From JAAUTY01 sp964397305 (lineage in GTDB: Bacteria > Cyanobacteriota > Cyanobacteriia > Cyanobacteriales > Spirulinaceae), in the NCBI GenBank assembly GCA_964397305.1, contig CAYNIP010000001.1, positions 211,030 to 275,029 on the forward strand: a DNA stretch of 64,000 nucleotides. Direction: 5' to 3'. The notes beneath the pieces are model-generated. The model saw nothing but the letters and a program-made list of their open reading frames with translations. It searched no databases and was not told where the DNA came from. This document shows positions 8,877 to 17,116 of this stretch, in pieces. Positions within the stretch are counted from its first letter, which is position 1, and each line of letters opens with the position of its first letter. The translations under genes were made by a program, and so were the position numbers.

Positions 8877-10085
8877 ATGTCCGATCCCCAGGCTGTTGCC
8901 CAAGCCGTCGCCAAACTCTACGACACTTATCCCTTTCCGCCGGAGCCCCTGCTTGATGCGCCCCCGCCGGGGTATAACTGGCGCTGGCATTGGCCGGCGG
9001 CCTACAGTTTTTGTACTGGGCGGCGGCCGGCTCAGGCGGCGGTGCGGATTCTGGATGCGGGGTGTGGCACGGGGGTCGGCACGGAGTACCTGGTCCATCT
9101 CAATCCCCAGGCTCAGGTGACGGCGATTGACTTGAGCGCGGGGGCGCTGGCGGTGGCCCAGGAGCGTTGCCGTCGCTCGGGGGCTGAGCGGGTCGAGTTT
9201 CAGCACCTCAGCTTGTACGAGGCGGCTCAACTGCCGGGGGAGTTTGACCTGATCAATTGTGTCGGCGTGCTGCATCACTTGCCCGATCCGGTGCGGGGGA
9301 TTCAGGCCTTGGCCGCGAAGTTAGCGCCGGGGGGGATTTTTCACATTTTTGTCTATGGGGAGTTGGGGCGCTGGGAGGTGCGGCTGATGCAGGAGGCGAT
9401 CGCCCTGCTTCAGGGCGAGCAGCGGGGGGACTACCGAGATGGTGTGCAGGTGGGGCGGGAGTTGTTGGCGACCCTGCCTGAGGACAATCCGCTGGTGCAG
9501 CGCGATCGCCAGCGGTGGTCTCTGGAAAACCAGCGCGATGAGTGCTTTGCGGATATGTATGTCCATCCCCAGGAAATTGATTACACCATCGCGACCCTCT
9601 TTGACCTGATCGAGGCCTCCGGGCTCGAGTTTGTTGGCTTTTCCAATCCCCAGCAGTGGGAGTTGGGGCGGTTGCTGGGGACCTCGGAGGGTTTGCAGGT
9701 CCGGGCCCAGGGGCTGAGCGATCGCCAGCGCTACCGTCTGATCGAACTCCTCGATCCCAAGAGCGTCACCCACTACGAGTTTTTCCTGGCGCGGCCGCCG
9801 CTGCCTCGCTACGACTGGCAGACGGATACTGACCTGTTGGCGGCGATCCCCGAGCGCCATCCCTGTATGGAGGGCTGGCCGAGTCCTTGCCTGTTCAATA
9901 GCGACTACGAGATTGTCAATCTCACAGCGGCGGAGTTTGCTTTTTTGCAGGCTTGCGATCGCAACACGTCGGCACAGCAGCCCCTGGCGACGCTGCTCAC
10001 AGCGAGCCCTTTGACCCTGGCCGATGTGCGGCGACTCTGGCAGCAGCGACTACTGCTTTTGAGCCCAGAACTTTACCCCGCCTAG
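8877..10085 (+). CDS. Class I SAM-dependent methyltransferase, 402 aa
   Basis: The N-terminal half is a Rossmann-fold methyltransferase: motif I ILDAGCGTGVGTEYL at about residues 58-72, VTAIDLSAGALAVAQ for the acidic residue after beta-2, INCVGVLHHLPDP for motif II/III, and LAKLAPGGIFHIFVYGE. The first residues (AVAKLYDTYPFPPEPLLD) match a recurring N-terminus of cyanobacterial methyltransferases of this size. The C-terminal 180 residues (from about LENQRDECFADMYVHPQEID) form a second, unassigned region. The substrate is unknown. The start ATG at 8877 is preceded by no clear Shine-Dalgarno. It lies just before the atp operon but is separated by a 184-bp gap. Confidence 0.85.
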   Translation: MSDPQAVAQAVAKLYDTYPFPPEPLLDAPPPGYNWRWHWPAAYSFCTGRRPAQAAVRILDAGCGTGVGTEYLVHLNPQAQVTAIDLSAGALAVAQERCRRSGAERVEFQHLSLYEAAQLPGEFDLINCVGVLHHLPDPVRGIQALAAKLAPGGIFHIFVYGELGRWEVRLMQEAIALLQGEQRGDYRDGVQVGRELLATLPEDNPLVQRDRQRWSLENQRDECFADMYVHPQEIDYTIATLFDLIEASGLEFVGFSNPQQWELGRLLGTSEGLQVRAQGLSDRQRYRLIELLDPKSVTHYEFFLARPPLPRYDWQTDTDLLAAIPERHPCMEGWPSPCLFNSDYEIVNLTAAEFAFLQACDRNTSAQQPLATLLTASPLTLADVRRLWQQRLLLLSPELYPA

Positions 10086-10269
10086 ATCCCAGGGTTTATG
10101 ATTTTGGTCAGCCCTGCCCCAGCACGGCGTAAATATTTTTTAAGGATTGCTCCAGTCCCGTGATAAGATTGCTGTTGGCTTGGCAGATGTCAAGCTGCTG
10201 ACTTGGATTGACACTGGGTTAAGCGCAAACACATCTGGCGGCTCCTAAGCGCTGAGTTCTGAAGTTGCA

Positions 10270-10662
10270 ATGCCTGAGGAAGTATCCTCCCCTGAGATCA
10301 GTGATTCCATGCGAGAGTTTTATCAACTCAAGCGGAATCTCCTCTTCGTTATGCTGGCCCTGACGGGATTTGTTTTTGTCTCGGTCTGGCTGGCCTATTC
10401 GCTCCCGATTGCCCTGAATTATGTCATCGGTGCTTGTGGGGGTCTTGCCTATTTCAGAATGTTAGCGCGCGATGTGGAAACCATTGGTGCTGAGAAGCGG
10501 CGGCTGAGCTACGGACGGTTCGCCATTCTGATCGGTTTGATTGTAGTGGCCTCACAATGGCAAAATCTACATATCGTTCCGGTATTCCTAGGGTTTTTGA
10601 CCTACAAGGCAGCCATTATCGCCTATGTAGTGCAAACATCCCTGCTGCCGTCCTCGCGTTAG
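10270..10662 (+). CDS. atpI: ATP synthase protein I
   Basis: A 130-aa small membrane protein heading the atp cluster, equivalent to cyanobacterial Atp1. Four hydrophobic segments are visible (roughly residues 24-45, 47-66, 84-100, 102-125). AtpI proteins assist assembly of the c-ring and/or Mg2+ handling and are not part of the final enzyme. The 184-bp upstream gap (10086-10269) must contain the operon promoter; I see AT-rich stretches but no convincing -35/-10 pair. The next gene follows after 80 bp. Position at the head of the operon is the strongest evidence, since the sequence is poorly conserved. Confidence 0.9.
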   Translation: MPEEVSSPEISDSMREFYQLKRNLLFVMLALTGFVFVSVWLAYSLPIALNYVIGACGGLAYFRMLARDVETIGAEKRRLSYGRFAILIGLIVVASQWQNLHIVPVFLGFLTYKAAIIAYVVQTSLLPSSR

Positions 10663-10742
10663 ACCAGCAGCTCCTTGGGCTCTGGATTCAGGGTTTGCCC
10701 CCGGTGTTAATAGATGTTTGGAGTTGGGAAACGTACCGCTTG

Positions 10743-11501
10743 ATGGATATTCTGACTGGCTTCGCTACTGCGACCGCTGTTCCCCTCGCTGAGTTAGAAG
10801 TTGGCAAGCATTTTTATTGGCAGGTCGGCAATTTTAGCCTGCATGGGCAGGTCTTTCTGACCTCCTGGTTTGTGATTGCCCTGCTCGTGTTGGTTTCCGT
10901 CTTGGCGACGCGCAACTTGCAACAAGTGCCCAGCGGTATTCAAAACTTCATGGAATATGCTTTGGAGTTTATCCGCAACTTGGCAAAAGATCAGATTGGC
11001 GAAAAGGAATATCGTCCCTGGGTTCCCTTTGTGGGAACCTTGTTTTTGTTCATTTTTGTGGCGAACTGGTCTGGGGCTCTCGTTCCCTGGAAGCTGCTGG
11101 AATTGCCAGCTAGCGAGTTAGCGGCTCCCACCAATGACATTAATACGACGGTAGCCCTCGCCTTGCTGACCTCCCTGGCTTACTTCTACGCTGGCTTTCG
11201 GAAGCGGGGGCTGGGGTACCTGGCGAAGTACATTGAGCCCACCCCGATCTTGTTGCCGATCAACATCCTGGAGGACTTCACGAAGCCTCTCTCCCTGAGT
11301 TTCCGTCTGTTCGGCAACATTCTGGCGGATGAACTGGTGGTGGCGGTGCTAGTGCTGCTGGTGCCCCTGTTTGTGCCGCTGCCAGTGATGGCGTTGGGCT
11401 TGTTTACCAGCGCGATTCAGGCCCTCATTTTTGCCACCTTGGCGGCTGCCTACATTGGCGAAGCCTTGGAAGGACATGGGGAAGAGGGCCACCACGAGTA
11501 A
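10743..11501 (+). CDS. atpB: F0F1 ATP synthase subunit a
   Basis: A 252-aa thylakoid/plasma-membrane subunit forming the proton half-channels against the c-ring (called atpI in older cyanobacterial papers). The hallmark LSFRLFGNILADELV holds the essential Arg. Further conserved pieces are LEFIRNLAKDQIGEKEYRPW, FLFIFVANWSGALVPWK, APTNDINTTVALALLTS, PTPILLPINILEDFTKPLSL and the final helix IQALIFATLAAAYIGEALE. Five to six membrane helices are apparent. The ATG at 10743 matches the family N-terminus; an open frame extends upstream to 10557 but overlaps atpI and is not homologous. A 151-bp gap separates it from atpE. Confidence 0.97.
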   Translation: MDILTGFATATAVPLAELEVGKHFYWQVGNFSLHGQVFLTSWFVIALLVLVSVLATRNLQQVPSGIQNFMEYALEFIRNLAKDQIGEKEYRPWVPFVGTLFLFIFVANWSGALVPWKLLELPASELAAPTNDINTTVALALLTSLAYFYAGFRKRGLGYLAKYIEPTPILLPINILEDFTKPLSLSFRLFGNILADELVVAVLVLLVPLFVPLPVMALGLFTSAIQALIFATLAAAYIGEALEGHGEEGHHE

Positions 11502-11652
11502 GCGGTTGCTAGCGAATATCGTTCGTCTAGCGATGCGCGGGCCTGATGGGTTTGGCGTCTCCCGGCGGCCCGACTACTCGTACTCTGCTTGACGCTGAGT
11601 TGATTGCGACTCTCAAATTGCTGATTTGACCTAACACAAAGGAAACGAAGTT

Positions 11653-11898
11653 ATGTCTCCGATCGTTGCTGCTAGTTCTGTGATCGCTGCGGCTCTCGCC
11701 GTGGGTTTGGCTGCTATCGGCCCTGGCCTGGGTCAGGGGAATGCCGCTGGTCAAGCTGTGGAAGGGATTGCTCGCCAGCCGGAAGCTGAGGGCAAGATTC
11801 GTGGCACGCTGCTGCTGAGCTTGGCCTTCATGGAAGCGCTGACCATCTATGGCCTAGTGGTGGCTCTGGTGCTGCTGTTTGCGAACCCCTTTGCCTAG
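11653..11898 (+). CDS. atpE: F0F1 ATP synthase subunit c
   Basis: An 81-aa hairpin of two transmembrane helices that builds the rotor ring. The polar loop ARQPEAEGKIRG and the proton-carrying Glu61 in LAFMEALTIYGLVVAL are intact. The N-terminal helix contains the glycine-rich IGPGLGQGNAAGQAVEGIA. AAAGGAAACGA provides the ribosome-binding region. A GC-rich hairpin (CCGAGG/CCTCGG arms around GGGCGATCGCCC, 11909-11931) lies just downstream. It could stabilise the 3' end of the c message, which is needed in excess, but that is inference. Called atpH in older cyanobacterial literature. Confidence 0.98.
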   Translation: MSPIVAASSVIAAALAVGLAAIGPGLGQGNAAGQAVEGIARQPEAEGKIRGTLLLSLAFMEALTIYGLVVALVLLFANPFA

Positions 11899-11908
11899 GA
11901 CTTGACGA

Positions 11909-11931
11909 CCGAGGGCGATCGCCCGCCTCGG
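11909..11931 (+). other. Hairpin after atpE
   Basis: CCGAGG (11909-11914) pairs with CCTCGG (11926-11931) around the 12-bp palindrome GGGCGATCGCCC, which is itself a HIP1 site. No T-run follows, so it is not a classical terminator. It could be an mRNA stability or processing element between the c and b' genes. Confidence 0.45.
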
Positions 11932-11981
11932 ATCAGGTGGGCGATCGCTCCGACTCATTGCTTAACTGAGGTTTCATTCCC

Positions 11982-12467
11982 ATGACTCTTTGGACCATTC
12001 TGCTCGCGGCGGAAGCAGCAGGCGAGTCCGGTGGCTTGTTCGACTTTGACGCGACTCTGCCCTTGATGGCGGTTCAGTTTCTGGTCTTGATGGTGGTGCT
12101 CAATGCACTGTTCTACAAGCCCCTGGGCCAGGCCATTGACCAGCGAGCCGACTATGTGCGCGGTAAGCTCATGGACGAGCGCGAACGGCTGTCCAAGGCC
12201 CAGGCCCTCGCGAAACAGTACGAGCAAGAGCTGGTGGACGTGCGGCGCGAGGCCCAGGCGACGATCGCTCAGGCCCAGGCTGAGGCCCAACAGGCAATCA
12301 CGACCGAGGTGCAGCAGGCCCAGCAAGCTGTCCAGCAGCAGCGGGAAGCCGCTGCCCGCGAGATCGAGGCGCAAAAGGCCCAGGCCTATCAAACCCTGGA
12401 AGGGGAGGTCGAATCCCTCAGCCGCCAGATTCTCGAGAAGCTGCTCGGCCCAGAATTGGTGAAGTAA
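11982..12467 (+). CDS. atpF2: F0F1 ATP synthase subunit b'
   Basis: A 161-aa peripheral-stalk subunit, the second b-type subunit found in photosynthetic organisms (also called atpG). One membrane helix at about residues 29-47 (LPLMAVQFLVLMVVLNALF) is followed by FYKPLGQAIDQRADYVRGKL and a long charged coiled coil rich in Ala, Gln and Glu up to the C-terminus. The start MTLWTILLAAEAAGESGGLF is typical in length. It pairs with subunit b (next gene, 23 bp downstream) to form the b/b' heterodimer of cyanobacterial and chloroplast enzymes. Confidence 0.95.
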   Translation: MTLWTILLAAEAAGESGGLFDFDATLPLMAVQFLVLMVVLNALFYKPLGQAIDQRADYVRGKLMDERERLSKAQALAKQYEQELVDVRREAQATIAQAQAEAQQAITTEVQQAQQAVQQQREAAAREIEAQKAQAYQTLEGEVESLSRQILEKLLGPELVK

Positions 12468-12490
12468 GCGTAAATTTTAGAGAGATAGTG

Positions 12491-13012
12491 ATGGGAATCA
12501 GTGCCTACTTGGCCACAGAAGCTGGCTTCGGGCTCAATCTTAATCTCCTGGATACAAATTTGGTGAATCTCGCCATTATCATTGGCGTGCTAATTTATTT
12601 CGGCCGTCAGTTTCTCGGCGGTTTGTTGGGCGCGCGGCGCGAGCGCATTGAGCGTGAGATCACCGAGGCGGAACAACGAGCTGAACAGGCGGCCGCCGCC
12701 TTGGCGACAGCCCAGCAAAATCTTGCCCAGGCCAAGGCGGAGGCGGAGCGCATCCGCAGCCGAGCGGTCGAGACGGCTAAACAGGCCGGTGAGACTGTAC
12801 TGGCTCAAGGTCGGATCGAGATCGAACGCCTCCAAGCGACAGCGGCTCAAGATGTCAGCTCGGAGCAGGAGCGGGCGATCGCCGAACTCCGCCAGCGGGT
12901 AGCGAACCTGGCCCTGGCCCAGGCTGAAGCCCGCTTGCGGGAGATTGTAGACCGCTCGGCCCAAGAACAGCTGATTGAACGCACGATCGCACAGTTGGGA
13001 GGTCGCTCATGA
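12491..13012 (+). CDS. atpF: F0F1 ATP synthase subunit b
   Basis: A 173-aa peripheral-stalk subunit. A short N-terminus is followed by a membrane helix (LVNLAIIIGVLIYFGRQFLG, about residues 23-42) and a highly charged coiled coil ending AQEQLIERTIAQLGGRS. The ATG at 12491 is preceded directly by an in-frame GTG at 12488; the ATG is the likelier start, with AGAGAGA upstream. The stop codon overlaps the start of the delta gene in an ATGA arrangement, implying translational coupling. Confidence 0.95.
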   Translation: MGISAYLATEAGFGLNLNLLDTNLVNLAIIIGVLIYFGRQFLGGLLGARRERIEREITEAEQRAEQAAAALATAQQNLAQAKAEAERIRSRAVETAKQAGETVLAQGRIEIERLQATAAQDVSSEQERAIAELRQRVANLALAQAEARLREIVDRSAQEQLIERTIAQLGGRS

Positions 13013-13560
13013 AGGGTAGTTTGCTGACCAGCGAAGTGGCCGAGCCCTATGCTCAGGCTCTCATGGCCCTCGCCCAGGCCCGGGGCCTCGCGAATGAGAT
13101 CGGTGATGATATGCGGTCCCTGGTGGCCCTCTTGGCGGAGTCCGTGGAGTTCCGCGACTTCATCAACAGCCCCGTGATCGATCGGGACGTGAAAAAGGCC
13201 GTGCTACAGCAGGTAGCCGGGGAGCGGGCTAGCGATGTGCTGGTGAAGTTCCTGCTCCTACTGGCCGAAAAGCGCCGTTTGCTCTTCTTGGCGGCGATCG
13301 CCGAGCAGTACTTGGTGCTGCTGCGGGAACGCAACGAAACGGTGCTCGCGGAAGTCACCTCGGCTCAGGAACTCACCGAGGCTCAGGGCCGAGAGATTGC
13401 CAGCCGCGTCAAGACGATGACCAACGCCCGCGATGTTGAGCTGAGAACCAGTGTCGATGCCAATCTGTTGGGGGGCGCAGTGGTCAAGATCGGCTCCCAG
13501 GTGCTCGACTACAGCCTGCGCGGCCAACTGCGCCGCATTGGCATGAGTTTGGCTTCCTAG
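13009..13560 (+). CDS. atpH: F0F1 ATP synthase subunit delta
   Basis: A 183-aa subunit linking the peripheral stalk to the top of F1 (also called atpD in cyanobacteria). Recognisable features are the N-terminal EVAEPYAQALMALAQARGLA, the central FINSPVIDRDVKKAVLQQV and VLVKFLLLLAEKRRLLFL, and the conserved C-terminal DANLLGGAVVKIGSQVLDYS. It overlaps atpF by four bases. A short GC hairpin (AGGGGC...GCCCCT, about 13559-13578) follows the stop before atpA. Confidence 0.96.
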   Translation: MKGSLLTSEVAEPYAQALMALAQARGLANEIGDDMRSLVALLAESVEFRDFINSPVIDRDVKKAVLQQVAGERASDVLVKFLLLLAEKRRLLFLAAIAEQYLVLLRERNETVLAEVTSAQELTEAQGREIASRVKTMTNARDVELRTSVDANLLGGAVVKIGSQVLDYSLRGQLRRIGMSLAS

Positions 13561-13625
13561 GGGCTCCTTGGGCCCCTGAATAACTGTTCACTAACTTCAC
13601 TCCATTTACGGAACTATCAAGGTCT

Positions 13626-15143
13626 ATGGTTAGCATCCGACCCGACGAAATTAGCACCATTATTCGCCAGCAGATTGAAGACTACGACCAAGAGGTTCGG
13701 GTCTCTAACGTGGGCACGGTGCTGCAAGTGGGTGACGGCACAGCCCGCATCTACGGCCTCGACCAAGCCATGTCCGGCGAACTGGTCGAGTTTGAAGATG
13801 GGACGGTGGGCATCGCCCTCAACCTCGAAGAAGACAATGTGGGAGCCGTGCTCATGGGCGACGGCTTCGGCATCCAAGAAGGCAGCAGCGTCAAGACTAC
13901 GGGGCAAATTGCTCAGATTCCCGTCGGCGACGCCGTGGTGGGCCGGGTGGTCGATGCCCTGGCTCGACCCATTGATGGCAAAGGCGAGATTCACACCACG
14001 GCGACCCGCTTGATTGAATCCCCGGCTCCGGGGATCATCGACCGTCGCTCGGTTCATGAGCCGATGCAGACCGGCATCACCGCCATTGACGCCATGATCC
14101 CCATCGGTCGCGGCCAGCGGGAGCTGATCATCGGCGATCGCAAAACCGGCAAGACGGCCGTGGCGGTGGACACCATCCTCAACCAGAAGGGGGAGGACGT
14201 AATCTGCGTCTATGTCGCCATTGGCCAAAAGGCCTCGACGGTGGCTCAGGTGGTGGGAGCCCTGGAAGAGCGGGGAGCCCTGGACTATACGGTCATCGTT
14301 GCTGCCAACGCCAACGAACCGGCGACGCTGCAATACCTAGCGCCCTACACCGGGGCGGCGATCGCGGAGTACTTCATGTACAACGGCAAAGCGACGCTGG
14401 TAATCTACGACGACCTTTCCAAGCAGGCCCAGGCCTACCGCCAGATGTCCCTGCTGCTGCGCCGTCCGCCGGGTCGTGAAGCCTATCCTGGCGATGTCTT
14501 CTACCTCCACTCCCGCCTGCTGGAGCGGGCGGCCAAGCTCAGTGATGAGCTGGGCAAGGGCAGCATGACGGCCCTGCCAATTATTGAGACCCAAGCGGGG
14601 GATGTGTCGGCCTACATTCCCACCAACGTGATCTCGATCACGGATGGTCAGATTTTCCTCTCCTCCGACCTGTTTAACGCGGGCTTCCGGCCGGCGATCA
14701 ACGCGGGCATCTCGGTTTCGCGGGTGGGCTCGGCGGCCCAGATCAAGGCGATGAAGCAGGTGGCAGGGAAGCTGAAGCTGGAACTGGCCCAGTTCGCGGA
14801 ACTGGAAGCCTTCTCGCAATTCGCCTCCGACCTGGACCCCGCCACCCAGTCCCAGTTGGCTCGCGGTCAGCGCCTGCGGGAACTGCTCAAGCAGCCCCAG
14901 TACTCGCCCCTGGCCGTCTACGAGCAGGTGGCGATCGTCTATGCCGGCCTGAACGGCTACACCGACGACATTCCCCTCGAGCGAGTCAATGGGTTTGCCC
15001 AGGGCTTCCGGCAATACTTGGCGACGAGCAAGCCTGAGTTCGGGGACATGATCCGCAGCGAGAAGAAGCTCACCGACGCGGCGGAAACGCTGCTGAAGGA
15101 AGCGATCACCGAATTCAAGCAGACCTTCCTGGTCTCGGCCTAG
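13626..15143 (+). CDS. atpA: F0F1 ATP synthase subunit alpha
   Basis: A 505-aa nucleotide-binding subunit of the F1 hexamer. The N-terminal beta-barrel has IRPDEISTIIRQQIEDYD and VGTVLQVGDGTARIYGLDQA. The P-loop is GDRKTGKTAVAVD. Later come ALEERGALDYTVIVAANANE, ALPIIETQAGDVSAYIPTNV (DELSEED-side region) and the catalytic-interface Arg in AINAGISVSRVGSAAQIKAM. Length and motifs are canonical, so the protein should be functional. It is preceded by a 65-bp gap and followed by a perfect 13-bp hairpin (15151-15178) before the gamma gene. Confidence 0.98.
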   Translation: MVSIRPDEISTIIRQQIEDYDQEVRVSNVGTVLQVGDGTARIYGLDQAMSGELVEFEDGTVGIALNLEEDNVGAVLMGDGFGIQEGSSVKTTGQIAQIPVGDAVVGRVVDALARPIDGKGEIHTTATRLIESPAPGIIDRRSVHEPMQTGITAIDAMIPIGRGQRELIIGDRKTGKTAVAVDTILNQKGEDVICVYVAIGQKASTVAQVVGALEERGALDYTVIVAANANEPATLQYLAPYTGAAIAEYFMYNGKATLVIYDDLSKQAQAYRQMSLLLRRPPGREAYPGDVFYLHSRLLERAAKLSDELGKGSMTALPIIETQAGDVSAYIPTNVISITDGQIFLSSDLFNAGFRPAINAGISVSRVGSAAQIKAMKQVAGKLKLELAQFAELEAFSQFASDLDPATQSQLARGQRLRELLKQPQYSPLAVYEQVAIVYAGLNGYTDDIPLERVNGFAQGFRQYLATSKPEFGDMIRSEKKLTDAAETLLKEAITEFKQTFLVSA

Positions 15144-15150
15144 CCCCCTC

Positions 15151-15178
15151 CAGGGACGAAGGGCCCCCTTCGTCCCTG
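15151..15178 (+). other. Strong hairpin between alpha and gamma genes
   Basis: CAGGGACGAAGGG (15151-15163) is perfectly complementary to CCCTTCGTCCCTG (15166-15178), separated by two C residues. No T-run follows, so termination is not obvious. It sits 7 bp after the atpA stop and 26 bp before atpG, where it could attenuate, process or stabilise the polycistronic message. Confidence 0.7.
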
Positions 15179-15204
15179 CCTCATCCTTGATACTGGTCTT
15201 AGCC

Positions 15205-16149
15205 ATGCCTAATCTCAAAGCGATTCGCGATCGCATTCAATCCGTCAAAAACACCCGCAAGATCACGGAAGCGATGCGCCTCGTCGCCGCTGCCAAGGTG
15301 CGCCGTGCCCAGGAACAAGTGACGGCCACTCGCCCCTTCGCTGACTGCCTCGCCCAAGTGCTCTACGGCCTCCAGAGCCGCCTGCGGTTTGAGGACGTGG
15401 ATCTGCCCCTGCTCAAGGCCCGGGAGGTGAAAACCGTCGGTCTACTGGTGGTTTCGGGCGATCGCGGTCTCTGCGGCGGCTACAACGCCAACATCATCAA
15501 GCGCGCCGAGCAGCGCCTCCAGGAACTGCAAGCAGAGGGCGTGAACTACAAGCTGATCCCCGTCGGCCGCAAGGTCAGCCAGTACTTCAGCCGCCGCAAC
15601 GCCCCCATTGGCAAGTCCTTCACCGGCCTGGAGCAGATCCCCTCCGCCGCCGAAGCCTCCAGCATTGCGGACTACCTGCTGGCGATGTTCCTGTCCCAAA
15701 CCGTGGATCGGGTGGAGTTGATTTACACCAAATTCGTCTCCCTGATCAGCTCGCGACCGGTCGTGCAAACCCTGCTGCCCCTGTCGCCCCAGGGCCTAGA
15801 AGCGAGCGACGACGAAATCTTCCGCCTCACCACCAAGGGCGGCAGCTTTAGCGTCGAGCGCCAGAAGGTGACGGCAGAGCGACGGGATCTCCCTCGAGAT
15901 ACCATCTTCGAGCAAGACCCGGTGCAAATTCTGGACGCCCTCCTACCCCTCTACCTCAGCAACCAACTATTGCGCGCCCTCCAAGAAGCGGCGGCGAGCG
16001 AGTTGGCGGCCCGCATGACGGCCATGAACAACGCCAGCGACAACGCCAGCGACCTGATCGTGACCCTGACCCGCTCCTACAACAAAGCGCGCCAAGCCGC
16101 GATTACCCAGGAGCTCCTTGAAGTCGTCGCCGGTGCCAACGCTCTGTAA
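15205..16149 (+). CDS. atpG: F0F1 ATP synthase subunit gamma
   Basis: A 314-aa central-shaft subunit (atpC in cyanobacterial nomenclature). The N-terminus MPNLKAIRDRIQSVKNTRKI and the C-terminal MTAMNNASDNASDLIVTLTR are diagnostic. The central segment around residues 195-235 is longer than in E. coli, as in other cyanobacteria, and lacks the two redox cysteines of the chloroplast protein. The ATG at 15205 is used because the family begins there; an in-frame start 18 bp upstream is not conserved. Beta and epsilon genes are not in this window, consistent with the separate beta-epsilon operon of cyanobacteria. Confidence 0.97.
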   Translation: MPNLKAIRDRIQSVKNTRKITEAMRLVAAAKVRRAQEQVTATRPFADCLAQVLYGLQSRLRFEDVDLPLLKAREVKTVGLLVVSGDRGLCGGYNANIIKRAEQRLQELQAEGVNYKLIPVGRKVSQYFSRRNAPIGKSFTGLEQIPSAAEASSIADYLLAMFLSQTVDRVELIYTKFVSLISSRPVVQTLLPLSPQGLEASDDEIFRLTTKGGSFSVERQKVTAERRDLPRDTIFEQDPVQILDALLPLYLSNQLLRALQEAAASELAARMTAMNNASDNASDLIVTLTRSYNKARQAAITQELLEVVAGANAL

Positions 16150-16156
16150 CCGTTCA

Positions 16157-16210
16157 ACCACCAAGGCACAAAGGACCCTAAAAACTGTGTGAACTTTGTG
16201 TCTTCGTGGT
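16157..16210 (+). repeat. Imperfect inverted repeat (ACCACGAAG type) at the transketolase start
   Basis: ACCACCAAGGCACAAAG (16157-16173) pairs with CTTTGTGTCTTCGTGGT (16194-16210), 15 of 17 positions, with a 20-nt loop. It lies directly behind atpG, and its right arm includes the GTG start of the transketolase gene at 16206. It may be a terminator-like structure for the atp operon, although no T-run is present, or a dispersed palindromic repeat. Confidence 0.75.
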
Positions 16211-17027
16211 GCTTCCCAAGGTCAACCACCCCTTGCCTACCGTGACTCCCCAGGCGATCGCCCGCATCATTCTCGAACAATCCCGGCGCGCCCATGTCGG
16301 GCACATCGGCTCAGCCCTGTCGATTGCCGACATCATCGCCGCTCTCTACGGGGAGGTGCTGCACATTCCCAGCCCCGAAGACCCAGAGCGCGATCGCCTG
16401 GTCCTCGCTAAGGGCCACGCCGTTCTCGCGGTCTATGCCGCCCTCCACCTCAAGGGCTGGCTCAGCGCGGAGCAACTGAACAGCTTCTGCGCCGATGGCT
16501 CCCAGCTCGGGGTCCATCCCGAGCGCGAGCTGCGCGGCATCGACTTTTCGACCGGCTCCCTAGGCCAAGGCCTCTCCGTGGCCACGGGGGCAGCCCTAGC
16601 CGCGCGCCTCGAAGCCTCCCAGCGGCGAGTGTTTGTGGTGCTGAGTGATGCGGAGTGCAATGAAGGCTCCCTCTGGGAAGCGGTGATGTTTGCCGCCCAT
16701 CACCAACTGGCCAACCTGATCGCCATCATCGACCTCAACGGCCAACAGGCCCTGGACTATACGGCCAACGTGCTCGATCTCAGCCCGATGGCCGCTCGCT
16801 GGCAGGCCTTCGGCTGGGAGGTCCAGGAAGTCGATGGCCATGATCCGACGGCCCTAGCCGCTACCCTCAACCGCTGCAACACCGAGGTGGGGCCGCCCCA
16901 TGTGCTGATCGCCAAGACGACCTTTGGCAAGGGCGTGTCCTACATGGAAAACCAGATTAAGTGGCACTATTGGCCCATGTCCGACGCTGAGTATGAACAG
17001 GCGATCGCTGAACTAGCCCAGCGTTAG
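16206..17027 (+). CDS. Transketolase, N-terminal (ThDP-binding) half-protein
   Basis: A 273-aa protein equal to the ThDP/Mg-binding domain of transketolase only (full enzymes are about 650-670 aa). Conserved parts are RAHVGHIGSALSIADIIAAL, VLAKGHAVLAVYAAL, DFSTGSLGQGLSVATGAAL, the ThDP-Mg region VLSDAECNEGSLWEAVMFAA and IAKTTFGKGVSYME. Split transketolases work as complexes of an N-half and a C-half subunit, but no C-half gene is adjacent. The GTG at 16206 is the first start in the frame and lies inside an inverted repeat; a second GTG follows at 16209 and another at 16242 would remove only the poorly conserved first residues. The role may be a specialised C2-transfer reaction in sugar biosynthesis rather than the Calvin cycle; this is inference. 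Confidence 0.88.
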   Translation: MVLPKVNHPLPTVTPQAIARIILEQSRRAHVGHIGSALSIADIIAALYGEVLHIPSPEDPERDRLVLAKGHAVLAVYAALHLKGWLSAEQLNSFCADGSQLGVHPERELRGIDFSTGSLGQGLSVATGAALAARLEASQRRVFVVLSDAECNEGSLWEAVMFAAHHQLANLIAIIDLNGQQALDYTANVLDLSPMAARWQAFGWEVQEVDGHDPTALAATLNRCNTEVGPPHVLIAKTTFGKGVSYMENQIKWHYWPMSDAEYEQAIAELAQR

Positions 17028-17116
17028 CGACAGGCCGCCATGGCAGTGGCTGGGCGCCAGGACTTTAGGATCAGCCCAGGCTGAAATCGCCTCCCCAACT
17101 CGATGCTGGTGAGAAG

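Noticed and set aside
10557..10742. N-terminal extension of ATP synthase subunit a
   Set aside because: It overlaps atpI out of frame; subunit a homology starts at 10743.
14337..15236. 299-codon minus-strand frame opposite atpA
   Set aside because: Antisense shadow of a canonical atpA; Arg/Gly/Leu-rich with no family resemblance.
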